Shown here: positions 23,691-34,986 of the stretch, piece after piece
How the letters are laid out: each line of letters begins with the position of its first letter
Position numbering within the stretch: the stretch's first letter is position 1
NCBI RefSeq assembly: GCF_024679245.1
Contig: NC_090174.1
Location: 45,219,688 to 45,283,687 of the forward strand
DNA: 64,000 nt
From: Pseudorasbora parva
Taxonomy: Eukaryota > Chordata > Actinopteri > Cypriniformes > Gobionidae
Direction: 5' to 3'
Program-made: the position numbers and the translations under genes
The notes under the pieces: model-generated
What the model was told of the DNA's origin: nothing
Seen by the model: the letters and a program-made list of their open reading frames with translations, nothing else
Databases searched by the model: none

Positions 23691-25150
23691 GAACAGTGAA
23701 CAAAGAACAAAGAAATGGGGATTTAAAATTTATATCATAAAATCACGTTATATGTTTGTCTAAATGTCATAGTAGCACTTAAACTGTATGGGCAAGATCT
23801 TGAACAATTTAAGGGGGTAAGATTCTTAGGAATGTTCTTTGATGAGAAGTTGACCTGGTGTCAACATATGGATAAAGTTAGGAATAAATGTAAAAAGATT
23901 AATATTGTCTTGAGGTGTCTGTCAGGACAAGACTGTGGCGCAAGTAGGGAATCCCTCATAAACATCTATCAGGCTCTTTTAAGATCCATATTAGATTATG
24001 GTTGTATAGCATACATGTCAGAATCGGAATCAAACCTTAAAAAGCTTGACGAGGAACGGGAAAAGGCACTTTGGATTTGTAGTAGAGCATTTAAATCATC
24101 AGCAGGATCTGCTTTACAGGTGACACTTGAGATGCCTTTGTGTATTAGGGGGATCAAGATCATGTTGGCATATTGGATCAATTCACAAGGACATAGTGAG
24201 GAACATCCTGATAAGGCCATCTTACAAGTTTGTTCAGAACATAGTACGACAAATTATAACTTTTTTGGATGGATAGGAAATGCAAAAACACAAAATGCAA
24301 GCGTTAGCCATTTACAAGTAATTGTGGCATTATCAATGGTACCACCATGGACATTTATAATGCCATCTGTAGACACCAGTCTTCAGCAAATGTTAAAAGT
24401 CTAAAATGCTACCACTGAGGGTCATAGTTCAAAGTATATGGATTTGTATCAAGATAAGCTATTCATATAAACAGATAGATCAAAGCAGCCAGACAGTTTT
24501 TACTGCAGAAAGGGCACCATGGTGCTGCTTTCTTCATTCCTCATTATGGAATAACAGTTTTAAAAAAAAGAGCAGCAGACCATTTATCAGTGTACACCGC
24601 AGAACTTTTAGGAATATTATTGCCGTTACGGTGGTTCAAAAAGTTAATAGTCAAAACCAAAATTATAGCTACAGTCAGGGAAAACACCATGCAGACAAGG
24701 TATCAAATATTTGACTTGCTCTAGAGAACTGGATGTCTCCTTCTTTTTGGTTCTTGCCCATGTAGGGGGTGGAAGGAAATGAGATTGTAGATATTTTGGC
24801 TGAAAGGATCAATAAAACATGAAACAGTTGATATAAAAGTATCACTATGTAGAGCAGAAATTAAAACTATTATTAAGGGACATATTAAGAAAATATGGCA
24901 GGAATACTGGGATATAGCTGACAACTGAAGACATCTACAGTATATAATATACAAAAACAAGTAGGTATGAGTACGAGGCAGGGCAGAAATCCAAAGGAAG
25001 ATATGATAATAACACGTCTTAGAATAGGTCATGCTGGTTTAAATTTCTAAGACATCTGAGGCATTTACAGAAACAGATTCAACCCTTATCAACTTTTTTA
25101 ACAATAAAGCGTGCTACAATATTTGGGGTCATTAGATCACTGCAACACCT
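23690..25150 (+). pseudogene. Nimb/I-like LINE fragment: RT tail and RNase H remnant
   Basis: An open stretch (23832-24404) reads VRFLGMFFDEKLTW, then INIYQALLRSILDYGCIAY and later LQVTLEMPLCIRG. These match the post-RT block of I/jockey-type LINEs (FLG..FD..LTW; Y.al.rs.ldYGc). Further right, GVEGNEIVDILAE near 24770 matches the C-terminal GxxGNExADxLA signature of the RNase H that I-clade (Nimb) LINEs carry, and LRIGHAGLN near 25022 the RLxxGHxxLN block. Frameshifts separate these parts. The upstream endonuclease and most of the RT are missing. Confidence 0.65.
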
Positions 25151-25256
25151 CACCAGGATTTTATGTATCTTGGAATTAAATTTGATGTGTAAATATATTG
25201 AGAAAAGGTATGATCTGCTGTGCTTATTCATGATCTGTTATTGTGTTTCCTTACAG

Positions 25257-25292
25257 ACTCATTTATTTGGGCTACACCTCCACCCTAGTCAG
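25257..25292 (+). CDS. Candidate GT6 stem/anchor exon (36 nt)
   Basis: A pyrimidine-rich acceptor (TGTTTCCTTACAG) precedes 36 nt and a strong donor GTGAGT follows. In the phase demanded by the downstream exons it encodes LIYLGYTSTLV, which could be the end of a type II membrane anchor and start of the stem; mammalian ABO changes exon at a comparable LFG-Y point. The rest of the anchor and the start codon must lie upstream and were not found. It lies close to the end of a LINE fragment, so chance splice sites remain possible. Confidence 0.5.
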
Positions 25293-25639
25293 GTGAGTGT
25301 TGTTCAACTGTTTGTGATAACTACATTCATCAAAACAATCTTGAGCAAATATCTTTAAAACATAATCATTTCTTATTACTTTTTCTACGGGGTCTTTACT
25401 TTGATTACATTATTCACTAATCTGAAATATTTTAATTTACTTATTGACAAATGTATATAAATTAGCCCATGTAGTTTATACATGGTTATAGCATGGTTAG
25501 CATGTTAGATTTATTTGATCTGACCGAGCAGTGTACACACATATTTGAGGAAAGACTGTAGAAATAGAAATGGCTAAGGGATATTGCAAAAATAGTTTCC
25601 GAGAAATATAATTGAAAAAAGGGGTTATGATCAAGAGCC

Positions 25640-26080
25640 TTAAAGGGTTAGTTCACCCCAAAATGAAAATTCCTTCATTAATTATAGCCGTTCACGGCCC
25701 ATAAGAACTTTTTTTTTTAAATCCATTCGCCCAGTAAGGCCTCCATTGGCAGTAATGTAATTTCCTCTCTCAAGACCCACAAAAGGCACTAAAGATGTCA
25801 TTACAAAGTCCTTCTCACTACAGTGGTTCTACAATCATTTTATGAAGAGAACAGTTTTTGTGCACAAAATAACCCCTAAATATAGACTTATATAGTGAAG
25901 GGACGATTTCAAAACATATCTTCCTGAAGCCTTGGAGCTTAATGAAACTGCGTATGGATTTATGATTCGGATCATGTGTCAGACCTTCAAACTTCTGATA
26001 TCACGTCCGAACTGCTGATTCAATACACTGATTCATAAAGCTTCAAACCTTTACCAAGCGGTGTTTTGAAATCGGCAGAG
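25640..26080 (+). repeat. TTAGTTCACCC-family dispersed repeat
   Basis: Starts AAGGGTTAGTTCACCCCAAA and runs parallel to the repeat at window start (AAAGGCACTAAAGATG, CTACAATCATTTTATGAAG). It lies in an intron of the GT6 gene model. Confidence 0.7.
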
Positions 26081-26111
26081 TTTCAGTGTTATAACCACAT
26101 ATCTTTTTCAG

Positions 26112-26144
26112 ATATACCAAAGAAGACCAAAGAATCTGCCCTAC
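26112..26144 (+). CDS. Probable GT6 stem exon (33 nt)
   Basis: The acceptor ATCTTTTTCAG and donor GTAAGT bracket 33 nt that stay open in the phase set by downstream exons, giving YTKEDQRICP plus a split Thr codon. Short symmetric phase-2 exons coding for a poorly conserved stem are the rule in GT6 genes (mammalian ABO exons 3-5). The support is splice-site quality and phase agreement, not sequence similarity. Confidence 0.6.
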
Positions 26145-27069
26145 GTAAGTAGTCACTGTTCATGGAAACTTACATATATATATAAAAGCACAGACACAAA
26201 AGCATATATTTTATGCACACTCACTCAAGAAAAATCGAAGCCTTTTTTTTAAAAGATTGAATTGAATAATCCTCACATTTTTAAATCTTAATCGATTATT
26301 CAATTAAAATGTGAACCACATTATTGTTCAGGGAGAAAACTGGACAATGTAATATGTTTTTTTGTTGTTGATTTTTTTTCTCTCCACTTTTTCTACCTTT
26401 AAAAACACTGAAGCAGGTTGAGGGAATAAAGATAATACCAAATCTATTAATAATGTGACTAATTAAACACAGTGCCTATCACTAAATAAAAAACATTTCA
26501 TAATGTTTTGTATTTTGTTTGATTTAACATGTACCTCTCATAGTTTGTTGGCTTGTAAATTAGCAAAACTTGCACTTGCATTTGATTTTGTTTGTGTGTT
26601 GAAAAATATATATGAAGAAACACTGTGTCTGGTTGTGTCCACTGAATGTGACCCACTTTCTATGGTTCCTGTGGCCATGGAAAATTAAATATTTTCTATG
26701 ACAACAAAAAAACTTCTGTTACATTTAAACATTTCCAACAAATAAATGAATTAACTTCTTTCAGCTTGTTGAACAAATATTTATTTGGACATTTCTACAG
26801 TGCAGGGCAACCCTGATTTAAAAAAAAAATTTAATAAAACATTATGTCTCACTGTAAAAGATATTAATATGTTGTATTCATTTGTAGTTTATATGGTTAA
26901 TATTAATGTCGGCAAAAGGTCATTTGGCCCGTACTTGGGTACTGTAAAAAAAAAATTTTCATTTGGCCCTCAACCTAAAATGAGTTTAACATCCCTGGCC
27001 TATCAGACGTTGAAATTATTTGGTTCAGGTGCACTTTATTTAGACCAACTGGGAAAACCAGGTAGCTGC

Positions 27070-27525
27070 TGGTAGAGAGGTGTTAGTGAGGCCAGCAGGG
27101 GGTGCTCACCCTGTGGTCTGTGTGGGTCCTAACACCCCAGTATAGCGATGGGGACACTACTGAGAAAGAGCACCGTCTTTCGGATGAGACGTTAAACCGA
27201 GGTCCTGACTCTCTTTGGTCGTTAAAAATCCCAGGATGTCCTTCGGAAAAAGAGTAGGGGTGTAACCCCGGCATCCTGGCCAAATTTGCCCATTGGCCCC
27301 TGTCCATCATGGCCTCCTAATCCTCCCCATATACTGTTTGGCTTCATCACTCTGTCTCCTCTCCACCAATCAGCTGGTGTGTGGTGAGCGTTCTGGCGCA
27401 ATATGGCTGCCGTCGCATCATCCAGGTGGATGTTGCACATTGGTGGTAGTTGAGGAGATTCCCCCCTTCAATGTAAAGCGCTTTGAGTGCCTTAAAAAGC
27501 GCTATATAAATCCTGGTCATGACGT
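27070..27525 (+). mobile_element. SINE-like element (V-SINE-type tail)
   Basis: The block ends with AAAGCGCTTTGAGTGCCTT and AAAAGCGCTATATAAATCC, a 3' tail shared by many fish SINEs and their partner LINEs. A body of about 400 bp precedes it, with CAGGGGGTGCTCACCCTGTG near its start and GCTGCCGTCGCATCATCCAG in the middle. No target duplication was confirmed. It lies in a GT6 intron on the sense strand. Confidence 0.6.
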
Positions 27526-27667
27526 CACCCTCCCTGTGACATTCCGCAATGCCATTTAATGCCAGGAACCCTGTACAAAGATGCATCCATGCTAACATAA
27601 ACACATTAACACAACAGAAGTTAAGATATTACACTAATAGACACTGATTGTGTTTCCTATTTCTTAG

Positions 27668-27718
27668 AACAAAAACAGAGCAGGAAAATCCACTAAATCC
27701 ACTGCAATCACTACATGG
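27668..27718 (+). CDS. GT6 stem exon (51 nt)
   Basis: The acceptor TTTCTTAG and donor GTGAGT enclose 51 nt, close to the 48 nt of mammalian ABO exon 4. In phase 2 it reads TKTEQENPLNPLQSLH with a Gly codon split across the next junction. This is a hydrophilic stem that would sit in the Golgi lumen. Both flanking junctions keep the frame. Confidence 0.75.
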
Positions 27719-27889
27719 GTGAGTACAAAATTTTCTTCAACAGTTTTGCTCTAATTTATTGTGACTTGTTTCTTGAGGTTTTGGAAACAGAACAAATGCT
27801 TTTATGTCGGTGGAACACCAAGTAAAGACCTGTGAGTTCTAGAATAACTGAATACCGCTCTCATTATTTCTCTAATATGAAGACATACA

Positions 27890-28189
27890 GTACCTGTCAA
27901 CAGATTGAAAACATTACAATCTTTTAATGTTTTTGAAAGAAATCACTTATGCTCAAAAGGCTGCATTTATTTAAACAAAAATACTATAAAAACAGTAATA
28001 TTGTTGATTATTACTACAATGCATACATTTATTTACAAATAATTGCTTTCTGTTTTAATACATTTGAAATGTAATTTGTTCCTGTGATGACAGCTGAATT
28101 TTCAGCATTATTACTCCATTACTCCAATCTTAAGTGTCACATGATCCTTCAGAAATCATTCTAATATTCTGATTTGCTGCTCAATAAGC

Positions 28190-28190
<1 letters not shown>
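27890..28190. repeat. Dispersed repeat (GCTGCATTTATTT family)
   Basis: Contains GGCTGCATTTATTTAAAC, GTTCCTGTGATGACAGCTGA and AGTGTCACATGATCCTTCAG in order. The last part recurs in inverted pairs inside the hAT-like element at 53478-55011. It is an old, common non-autonomous repeat inside a GT6 intron. Confidence 0.65.

Positions 28191-28250
<60 letters not shown>
28190..28250. repeat. (TTA)n microsatellite
   Basis: About 19 TTA units, directly following the dispersed repeat. Confidence 0.95.
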
Positions 28251-28253
<3 letters not shown>

Positions 28254-29239
28254 ATGATTATCAATGTTGAAAACAAACATTCCTTGAAAAAGAAACTCCA
28301 CTCCGTGTCATTAGGCATGACTATGGGAATGCCCCCAGCATGACTGGTGTCTGAAGTATGTGTGCAACACATCAGTCTGGATTGGCTACTGTAGTGTGAT
28401 GACGTCACTGGCGGCCAGTGTCATCAGCTTTTTTGTATTTAGTAAGGCAGTTTGCCTGTTTGCACCCTGTTACTATGGAGAAGGTTTTCAGATGTGTGAA
28501 TGTGTTTCAGATGTCAGACTCCTGAAGACATGCATAAAATATGTCACCTGTCTCAGAGTGGAGCATGCCTGGCAACTGAGGTTTTTCAGCTCTGGAAGCT
28601 CCCATCCGGCTCTGTTTAGAGGGGATGAGAGCTAGGTGATTACATTTCAGTAAAAGCAGTACAGAGTATCCAATCTTGGGGCTCGCAGATTGATCTCACT
28701 GAGAGCTGGAGATGGGCCTGGCCCTTCAAGTTCAGTTATTCTTTGGTCAGATCCATAAACACACTCCACAGATTTTTACAATCTGACTGAGTACAGATTA
28801 TTGGCCCACTGGGTGTTGGGTTTGGAGGCAGATGTTCAGAACAGACTCTTACTCCTGCTGATTGTGATTTTAGATGTGAAATTGTTAAAATTGTATGGTT
28901 ATATGGACATCAGGACATTAAAAAAATCATATGGTCATTAACAAAATTCGTCCAGAATGATGTGAAAGACTGATACTGCAAAAACGATTGCTGTGGCTTT
29001 ACTAGAAATTTAATCATAGGATGTGCTTAGTTTTTCTACCATTGTTTATTTTGTAATTATGTGTGTTTTTTGGCAAATTTTTGTTAAATAAATAATGTCA
29101 AGGTTTAATATGTGATGTGTTGTTCATTTAAGATTTTATTTACCTAATTTTAAGATCAACCAAGGATTTTATTATGTACATTAAACCATAGGGTCCATTC
29201 AGTGAACACCCAGTTTTTTTCACATGACTGTAAGTTGAT
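28251..29239. other. Intronic DNA, nothing supported
   Basis: Within the GT6 intron. There are short open frames (28360-28635) without domain or splice support and AT-rich DNA. Confidence 0.4.
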
Positions 29240-29820
29240 AGCCTGACAAGCCAGACCCACATCAAGATGTTTAGTCTAGAAACTCACCATTGACAGGGCT
29301 CAATCCGAGGGGCGGGATAAACGATTTGGCTTTCAAACTCCCTCTGCACGCAATTGGATGGAGCTACAACCAACCAGAACAACATGAAGCAGAGCTTGTT
29401 GAAGCTAGTAAACATGTGAAGATTAAACTTTCGCTGTATCCGGTCGGCAAAACTCCGAACACACCTTCCTTTCTTAAGAATGACTTCAGTGCCGTTCTTT
29501 TCTCAGAGAAAAGCTTAACTCCAAGTCTTCCAGAGCCTTTTTTTTCAGCCCCAATGCCAAATTATTGTAATGTGAACAGGTTGGATGAACATGGGTGCAT
29601 GAGGATAACCCAGGTTGAAGAGAAGCTTGCCATCTACCTCTCTCCTGACGCAACGTCCTCATGCAAGGCTCTAATGTCCACTAAGCCCAGCCGTTTAATA
29701 TCTAAATTATTATCTTGACTAGTTTCCAAAGGCAGTCCCTCTGCCTCACAGCAAATTATGTCCTTCAAGCGACCAATCAGGGCTCAGTGAGAAGGACAAG
29801 TATGCTAATGAGTGGCTAAA
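29240..29820. repeat. AGCCTGACAAGCCAGACCC family, copy 1
   Basis: The block starting AGCCTGACAAGCCAGACCC is repeated at 59976-60290 with the same continuation (ACTCACCAT, GGGATAAACG, CTTTCAAACTCCCTCTGCA). The 142-codon frame inside (29290-29718) is not preserved in the second copy, so I treat it as non-coding. Confidence 0.7.
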
Positions 29821-30620
29821 TGATTAAATTGTGTATTCAAGGTTAAATCTGTCAAGAAACGTGGCGATACTAATACAAAAAAACATTAATTTAACAACAT
29901 AGATGTAACATAAAACCCTAATGTACATAAATTATGAGAAAAAAAAACTGTTCTTTTAACAAAAATACTAGGGCTGAGTATTGACACAAATTTCACAATT
30001 CGATTTGATTTTCATTCACAAGCATGTGATTCTATTCTATTCGATTATGATTTTGATTTGATTCAATTAAATATTGTTATTGTTTATTGTGGGTAGCATC
30101 AGATGGGGCACATGTCAAATTTTCTTGAGGAAAAAAAATCTCAACTAATGCTGTACACTTCTACATTACTATAGGCTAAAACTGAAGTTTAAAATTATCT
30201 GATTCAATTACACGCAATGATTTTTTAAGTTATAATACTATTTTTTCTAATGCTAATAAAAATGCTAATTTCTTACAGTACAGACTAATGAGTTTATGAA
30301 CACTGAATGTTTTTTCTGAAGTAAATGTATTCACAAGCTGTTTTGTTGAAGCCTTTCTGCGGTTGAAACACTGATTGTAATTTGAAAACAGCACCTTCGA
30401 TGCTTGGATCCCTAATTATAAGAGTGTGAAAGTTCAACCCAAAACATCTAAAAAAATCCCCTATACAACAGACTTAGGTGGAAGTCAAAACACAGTCTAA
30501 AGTAATTAAGAATGACAAGCTGTGAGTACAGGAGATAATTAAAAGACATCCCAAACGTTAACAACTGATTATTTTACAGCTGTTTTTTTGTTGTTGTTGT
30601 TTGTTTGTTTTTTTGTGCAG
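29821..30620. other. Intronic DNA, nothing supported
   Basis: AT-rich GT6 intron sequence leading to the polypyrimidine tract of the next exon. Confidence 0.45.
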
Positions 30621-30650
30621 GCTTTCATATGCTCAGCCCAGTGTACTGGG
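30621..30650 (+). CDS. GT6 exon encoding the end of the stem (30 nt)
   Basis: A T-rich tract ends in GTGCAG, and GTAAGA follows the 30 nt. It encodes LSYAQPSVL with split Gly codons at both ends. The Y-x-QPxVL pattern is the conserved stem/catalytic-domain border of GT6 enzymes (mammalian exon 5 has YPQPKVL). It joins in frame to both neighbours. Confidence 0.88.
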
Positions 30651-30757
30651 GTAAGAATATATACCGTTATTTTTATATATATGTTTGTATATGTTTTTCA
30701 TTTGCATTTGGAGTTTCATTTAATGCTTATGTATTTTAATTTCCTCATTTAAAACAG

Positions 30758-30895
30758 CAGAGATGGGAAAGGTGTTCTCTTGACACCATGGTTAGCCCCA
30801 ATTGTATGGGAAGGAACATTTGATCCCATGTTGATTGATTCAATCTACAAACAACAGAACATCACTATAGCAACTACAGTCTTCGCTCTTGGAAA
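30758..30895 (+). CDS. GT6 exon: start of the catalytic domain (138 nt)
   Basis: This exon corresponds to ABO exon 6 (135 nt). It encodes VLLTPWLAPIVWEGTF followed by DPMLIDSIYKQQNITIATTV and FALGK. TPWLAPIVWEGTF is the GT6 hallmark that begins the nucleotide-sugar binding fold, and the NIT triplet is a possible N-glycosylation site near the position of the conserved one. The acceptor is a tandem AAAACAGCAG. The first AG gives the length expected from mammals; the second would drop one residue. The donor is GTGAGT. Confidence 0.95.
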
Positions 30896-31465
30896 GTGAG
30901 TTCTTATCTCTCATCTAAACCTCATTGATTCTGAATTTTAACCAGAGGTTGACAGTAGTGAAGTATTTTTATTTTGTACATTTTTGTAAAGTAAATTTTT
31001 CAAGTATGTGCGCTTTAAGTGTTCTTCTTTGGAAAACCTTTACCCCACAACATTCCAGAGAATAATATTGTACAATTTACTGCACTATGTTTCATATTTA
31101 ATATCATTTAATTACATTAAATAAAAATGTAGTATTTTCATACTTTTATTAAAGTTTATATTTGGGTACAAGTACAAAAGTTTTTTTTAAAATATAAATA
31201 TTAAAGTTAAATATAAATATGAAACAGTGTAGTAAAAAGTACAACATTATGCTTTGGAATAGTGAGGTAAAAAAAAATCCAAAGAAAAACACTGATAAAA
31301 TACATATACTTGAAAAATGTACTTGAGTAAAAAAAAAAAAAAAAAAAAAGTACAAATAATTTACTACTGTCCATCTCTGATTTGAACAATATCAAAATAA
31401 ACATGAATGCATTTTCAGTACAGCTGAGGCTATAAATGATTGATGGGGCATTTCACATGCAAAAC
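30896..31465. other. Start of the 17.7-kb GT6 last intron
   Basis: AT-rich intron sequence with a region of AAGTA/TACTTG words near 30950-31370 that resembles old hAT subterminal DNA. An A-run lies at 31329. No gene. Confidence 0.4.
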
Positions 31466-31466
31466 T

Positions 31467-31590
31467 TAAAGGGATAGTTCACCCAAAAATGTAATGTTTA
31501 TCTGCTTACCCCCAGGGGATCCAAGATGTAGGTGCCTTGGGGGTAAGCAGATAAACATCAAATTTTCTTTTTTGGGTGAACTATCCATTT
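31467..31590. repeat. Hairpin MITE
   Basis: The ends AAAGGGATAGTTCACCCAAA and TTTGGGTGAACTATCCATTT are inverted, and the inner halves (TTTATCTGCTTACCCCCAGG and CCTTGGGGGTAAGCAGATAA) are inverted as well. The whole 124 bp can therefore fold into one long hairpin with a loop of about 20 bases. A related end starts again at 31591. Confidence 0.8.
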
Positions 31591-32100
31591 AAAGGGATAG
31601 TTCACTTTGAAATTAAATTTTGATATGTTTTAGCTTACCTCCTGGGCATCTGACATGTAGGAGTATTTGTTTCCCCAATAGTTTCAATTTTGATCAATTT
31701 AGGTCAAACCGTTCTTGTCTGTGCCTCACATAATGCCGGTCTATGGTCACCACCTCAAAGAGCATACACAGAGAAGTCCAAATTAAACAATCCCCCATCA
31801 TAAGTACACACTGATGGCCTAAGACACGAAACGAGCGGTTTGTGTGAGAAAACGAACAGTATTTATATCTTTTACATCTTGTATGCCGATTTCCATATTT
31901 GGAGAATAAGAACTATATTGTTTGTTTAATGCTAATTATATATAATTTTAATTTTAAAAAAGACTGATTAAGCTAAACAACAGCCTTTGGTTGCAAAGGT
32001 AGCATGGCTGAAAACATTCATTTTAAGTAATTTTGGAGAGGCGGTGTTAACATTAAGTGACATGGCATCTGACGCACAGGAGCCAATGGCATATGTCGCT
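31591..32100. repeat. Second GGGATAGTTCAC repeat fragment and AT-rich DNA
   Basis: Begins AAAGGGATAGTTCACTTTGA directly after the hairpin element, then a 200-bp repeat-like stretch. Nothing coding is supported. Confidence 0.5.
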
Positions 32101-32103
32101 ATG

Positions 32104-32249
32104 CTTAGTGACACACGCGGTGACACTTCCGGTTCTTACTGGCATGTGTCAGTGGATAGTGACATATGCCACTTCACTTAGTGACACACGCGGTGGCACT
32201 TCCGGTTCTTATTGGCATGTGTCAGTGGATAGTGACATGTGCCACTGAC
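32104..32249. repeat. Two-copy tandem repeat of 73 bp
   Basis: CTTAGTGACACACGCGGTG starts at 32104 and again at 32177. The two 73-bp units differ at only a few positions. Repeated GTGACA words continue on both sides, as in a decaying GTGACA-based satellite. Confidence 0.85.
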
Positions 32250-32992
32250 ACTCACGAAACACTGACATTGGCAGTGACACCGAGTCGCGGAACATGTCGC
32301 TTTTGTGACACTCCAATGTCGCAAATGCAGGACATAGAGGCAACCACCCTCCGCTTGGCGTCGGGCGGTAAAATCCTTTAATGCATGGCTAGCCGTGGAT
32401 TATCCCTTATATATATAATATATGGTGGCGCGGACGCCCACAGCCCGTGATAACTATCGATCTAATTTCTAATACAACCCTTTTCTACCCTGTTCTCTCA
32501 CGTAGTGTCATATTTAGCAGGAGAAATGGATAATCTTGTGTTGTAAATCCAGCAGGTTCCAACTCTCTGTCAGTGTTGAAAACATATATCGTTAAATTAT
32601 TTGTTTTTATAATTTATAAATTGTCCCGCCCCGCTCCGCCCATGATAACTTACAGATAAACAAACATATAATTTTCTTTTTCTTTATTATTATTTAAACC
32701 ATAAGGAGTTCACTTGCATGTATTTAATTTAGTCAGTAAATATTTACAAAATAAAACATCACGTGCCAAGTTTGATTCATTTTTTGGTCACATTAAAAAA
32801 ACTCACACCAGGCTGCCAGTCTGAATATTTAGAACGTACGTGCGAAAGGGTTAATATTAAAATAAATGTTTTATCCTTTTGTCTGAAACAATTTTTCTTT
32901 TTTATACGTGAAACAACGACTATAGATGGCAGATAAATGTTTATCCACCTGCCACTCAAAGTAACCACGCCCTTAATTATGCAGAACTTTAA

Positions 32993-33495
32993 AGGGATAC
33001 TCCACTGCTTTTTCATATTAAACTATGTTATTCCCTTAACTAAAACAAGTTGTTACATACCTCTCTCATCTCAGTGTGTGCACTTAATCGCTCTGACATG
33101 CTGTGACGATCTGATAGCATTTAGCTTAGCCCACTAAGCCCTGTTCATTCACTATGGAACCAAACAGAGATCAAGTTGGAAGCGACCAAACACCTCCACG
33201 TTTCCCCTATTTAAATACAGTTACACGAATAGTTGAACGATCAAGTATAGTGACACAAAATAAAACGTGGTGCTTTTCTTAGCAGGTTAAAATAGAACTA
33301 TAATGTATGGCGGAATAAAACTTCTGAGAGTACTTCGACTTGGTGCAGTAAAAAGTTACGGCTGAAATCCTCCCTCACATCTCCTCCTCCCCCCTTTTGA
33401 CAGAAATGAGAGAGGGAGGGGGAAATGTGAGGAATGATTTTTCAGGCGTGACAGGAATAACACAGTTTAATATGAAAACGCGGTGGAGTATCCCT
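32993..33495. mobile_element. TTAA-flanked MITE with long terminal inverted repeats
   Basis: The left end AGGGATACTCCACTGC and the right end, as reverse complement, AGGGATACTCCACCGC continue as inverted copies for about 45 bp (through TTTTCATATTAAACT). TTAA stands on both sides (32989-32992, 33496-33499), which fits a piggyBac- or Kolobok-type non-autonomous element. No coding capacity. Confidence 0.8.
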
Positions 33496-34986
33496 TTAAG
33501 GCTTTTTATAATGTAAACTTTACATTATTTACATTAACTTTACATTAACTTAACTGTGAGGGGGGTGAATTGTTTTATAACTGTAGTCATGAAGAGCAAA
33601 ATTAGCCATATTGACCAAAACCACAATTTGTACCAGGCTGTAAACATGTTTTTTTTTCTGCTGTAAAGTTGGGAATTTTAGCATGGGGCTTAATGAGATT
33701 CTGCTCCCTTCTGGAGCCTGTCAAAGAATTGCAGTTTACATTTTTTCCGTATTGGCTTCAAGACGAGGTTGCCGCGTGGATTTAAACCCGAAAAAATGGA
33801 AATTAAATGTGACATGCCACATGCCCCATAAGGTGGGGTACATTGTAACATGCATATGACAGCTTAAAATGTTATCTGATACAATAAAAAATATCCAAGA
33901 CAAACTAAAAAAAAATGTCAATAAAATGCAATTAACTTCTTTTCAAATAAAATAATGTTTTTTTTAATAATTAAAAATATTTACAAAAATTGTCAAACAC
34001 ACTGCAAAGCTGTTAAATAACATATATAAAATTAACATAATATTAAATTAGTCTCAATTTGTGTCATTTTAAATAAACACACAACACACACACACACACA
34101 GAAACAGAGATTAAAACTAATTTCAAGTTGGAAATGTACTTTTGTCATGGTTAAATAAACGTTCATTGATATTTTCCAAAGATTTTTTTTACTTTTGGTG
34201 CAATTTGTTCTCTATATTGATATGGCAACTTGTAAACACAAGTTTTATCATGCTGGCATGTGTGGAAAGTTTTAAACCATATGTGCTACAACTAACCCTG
34301 CATTATGTTGTGCCCTGCTCACCCCTATGTGTATGTATTAACAGCAATTTTGTTTTTAAAAGATAAAAATCTGCTAACATTTGAGGATTAGTGAGGTCAA
34401 CCAGCATTGCTTGCCTTTTTAACATATTTCTGACTAACATTGGTTAAAGACCATGTTGCAGTTGTTTTTAAGTATTTTATGTTCTTAAAGGTAGAATAAG
34501 TGTTATTTTAAAACCGTTTTAGAAAAAGGACACGGGCCGAGTGGAATAACAAACTTGTAGCCAATCAGCAGGTAAGGGGCGTGTCTACTATTGATGGTGA
34601 GAAGAGCGCTCGCTCTCGCTCTGTGCACGTCATTATTCAAAACACACGAGTCACACATGACGGACATTAGCCGAGAACTAGTCTAATATATGCTGCTCGA
34701 CTATGCTCGTGTGTCATGTTCACTTGTTAGTCCATTTTCGATCATATTGTGGCTCACTTCAGCGATGATAAAGACCCGTTCATTTCCACACCGTATGGAG
34801 CATCTAAATCTCCTCACTGTGTGCTTTAAGCATCAGCTCATACAATGTCTCCGACAAGTAAGATACTATACTCCTAATATATGTTTTTTTCCTCTTTTCA
34901 TGATCTATATAACCCTTATCCAGTCATAATTGTAATATGTCATTAGCTGGACTGTCGTGTTTGTTTTCTATAGAGTTGTTCATGAG
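33496..34986. other. Intronic DNA
   Basis: AT-rich GT6 intron sequence. A CpG-containing block at 34485-34700 (ending CTCGTGTGTCATG) looks like part of a dispersed repeat. No exon was supported. Confidence 0.4.

Noticed and set aside
25184..25292. Unspliced frame MCKYIEKRYDLLCLFMICYC as a GT6 membrane anchor
   Set aside because: It looks like a type II anchor, but its phase at 25292 does not join in frame with the downstream GT6 exons, and splicing it at 25206 would need a 49-bp intron.
26503..26688. 61-codon plus frame between GT6 exons
   Set aside because: No splice sites in compatible phase and no recognised motif.
29290..29718. 142-codon plus-strand frame
   Set aside because: It lies in a dispersed repeat; the second copy at 59976-60290 does not preserve the frame, and no domain is recognised.
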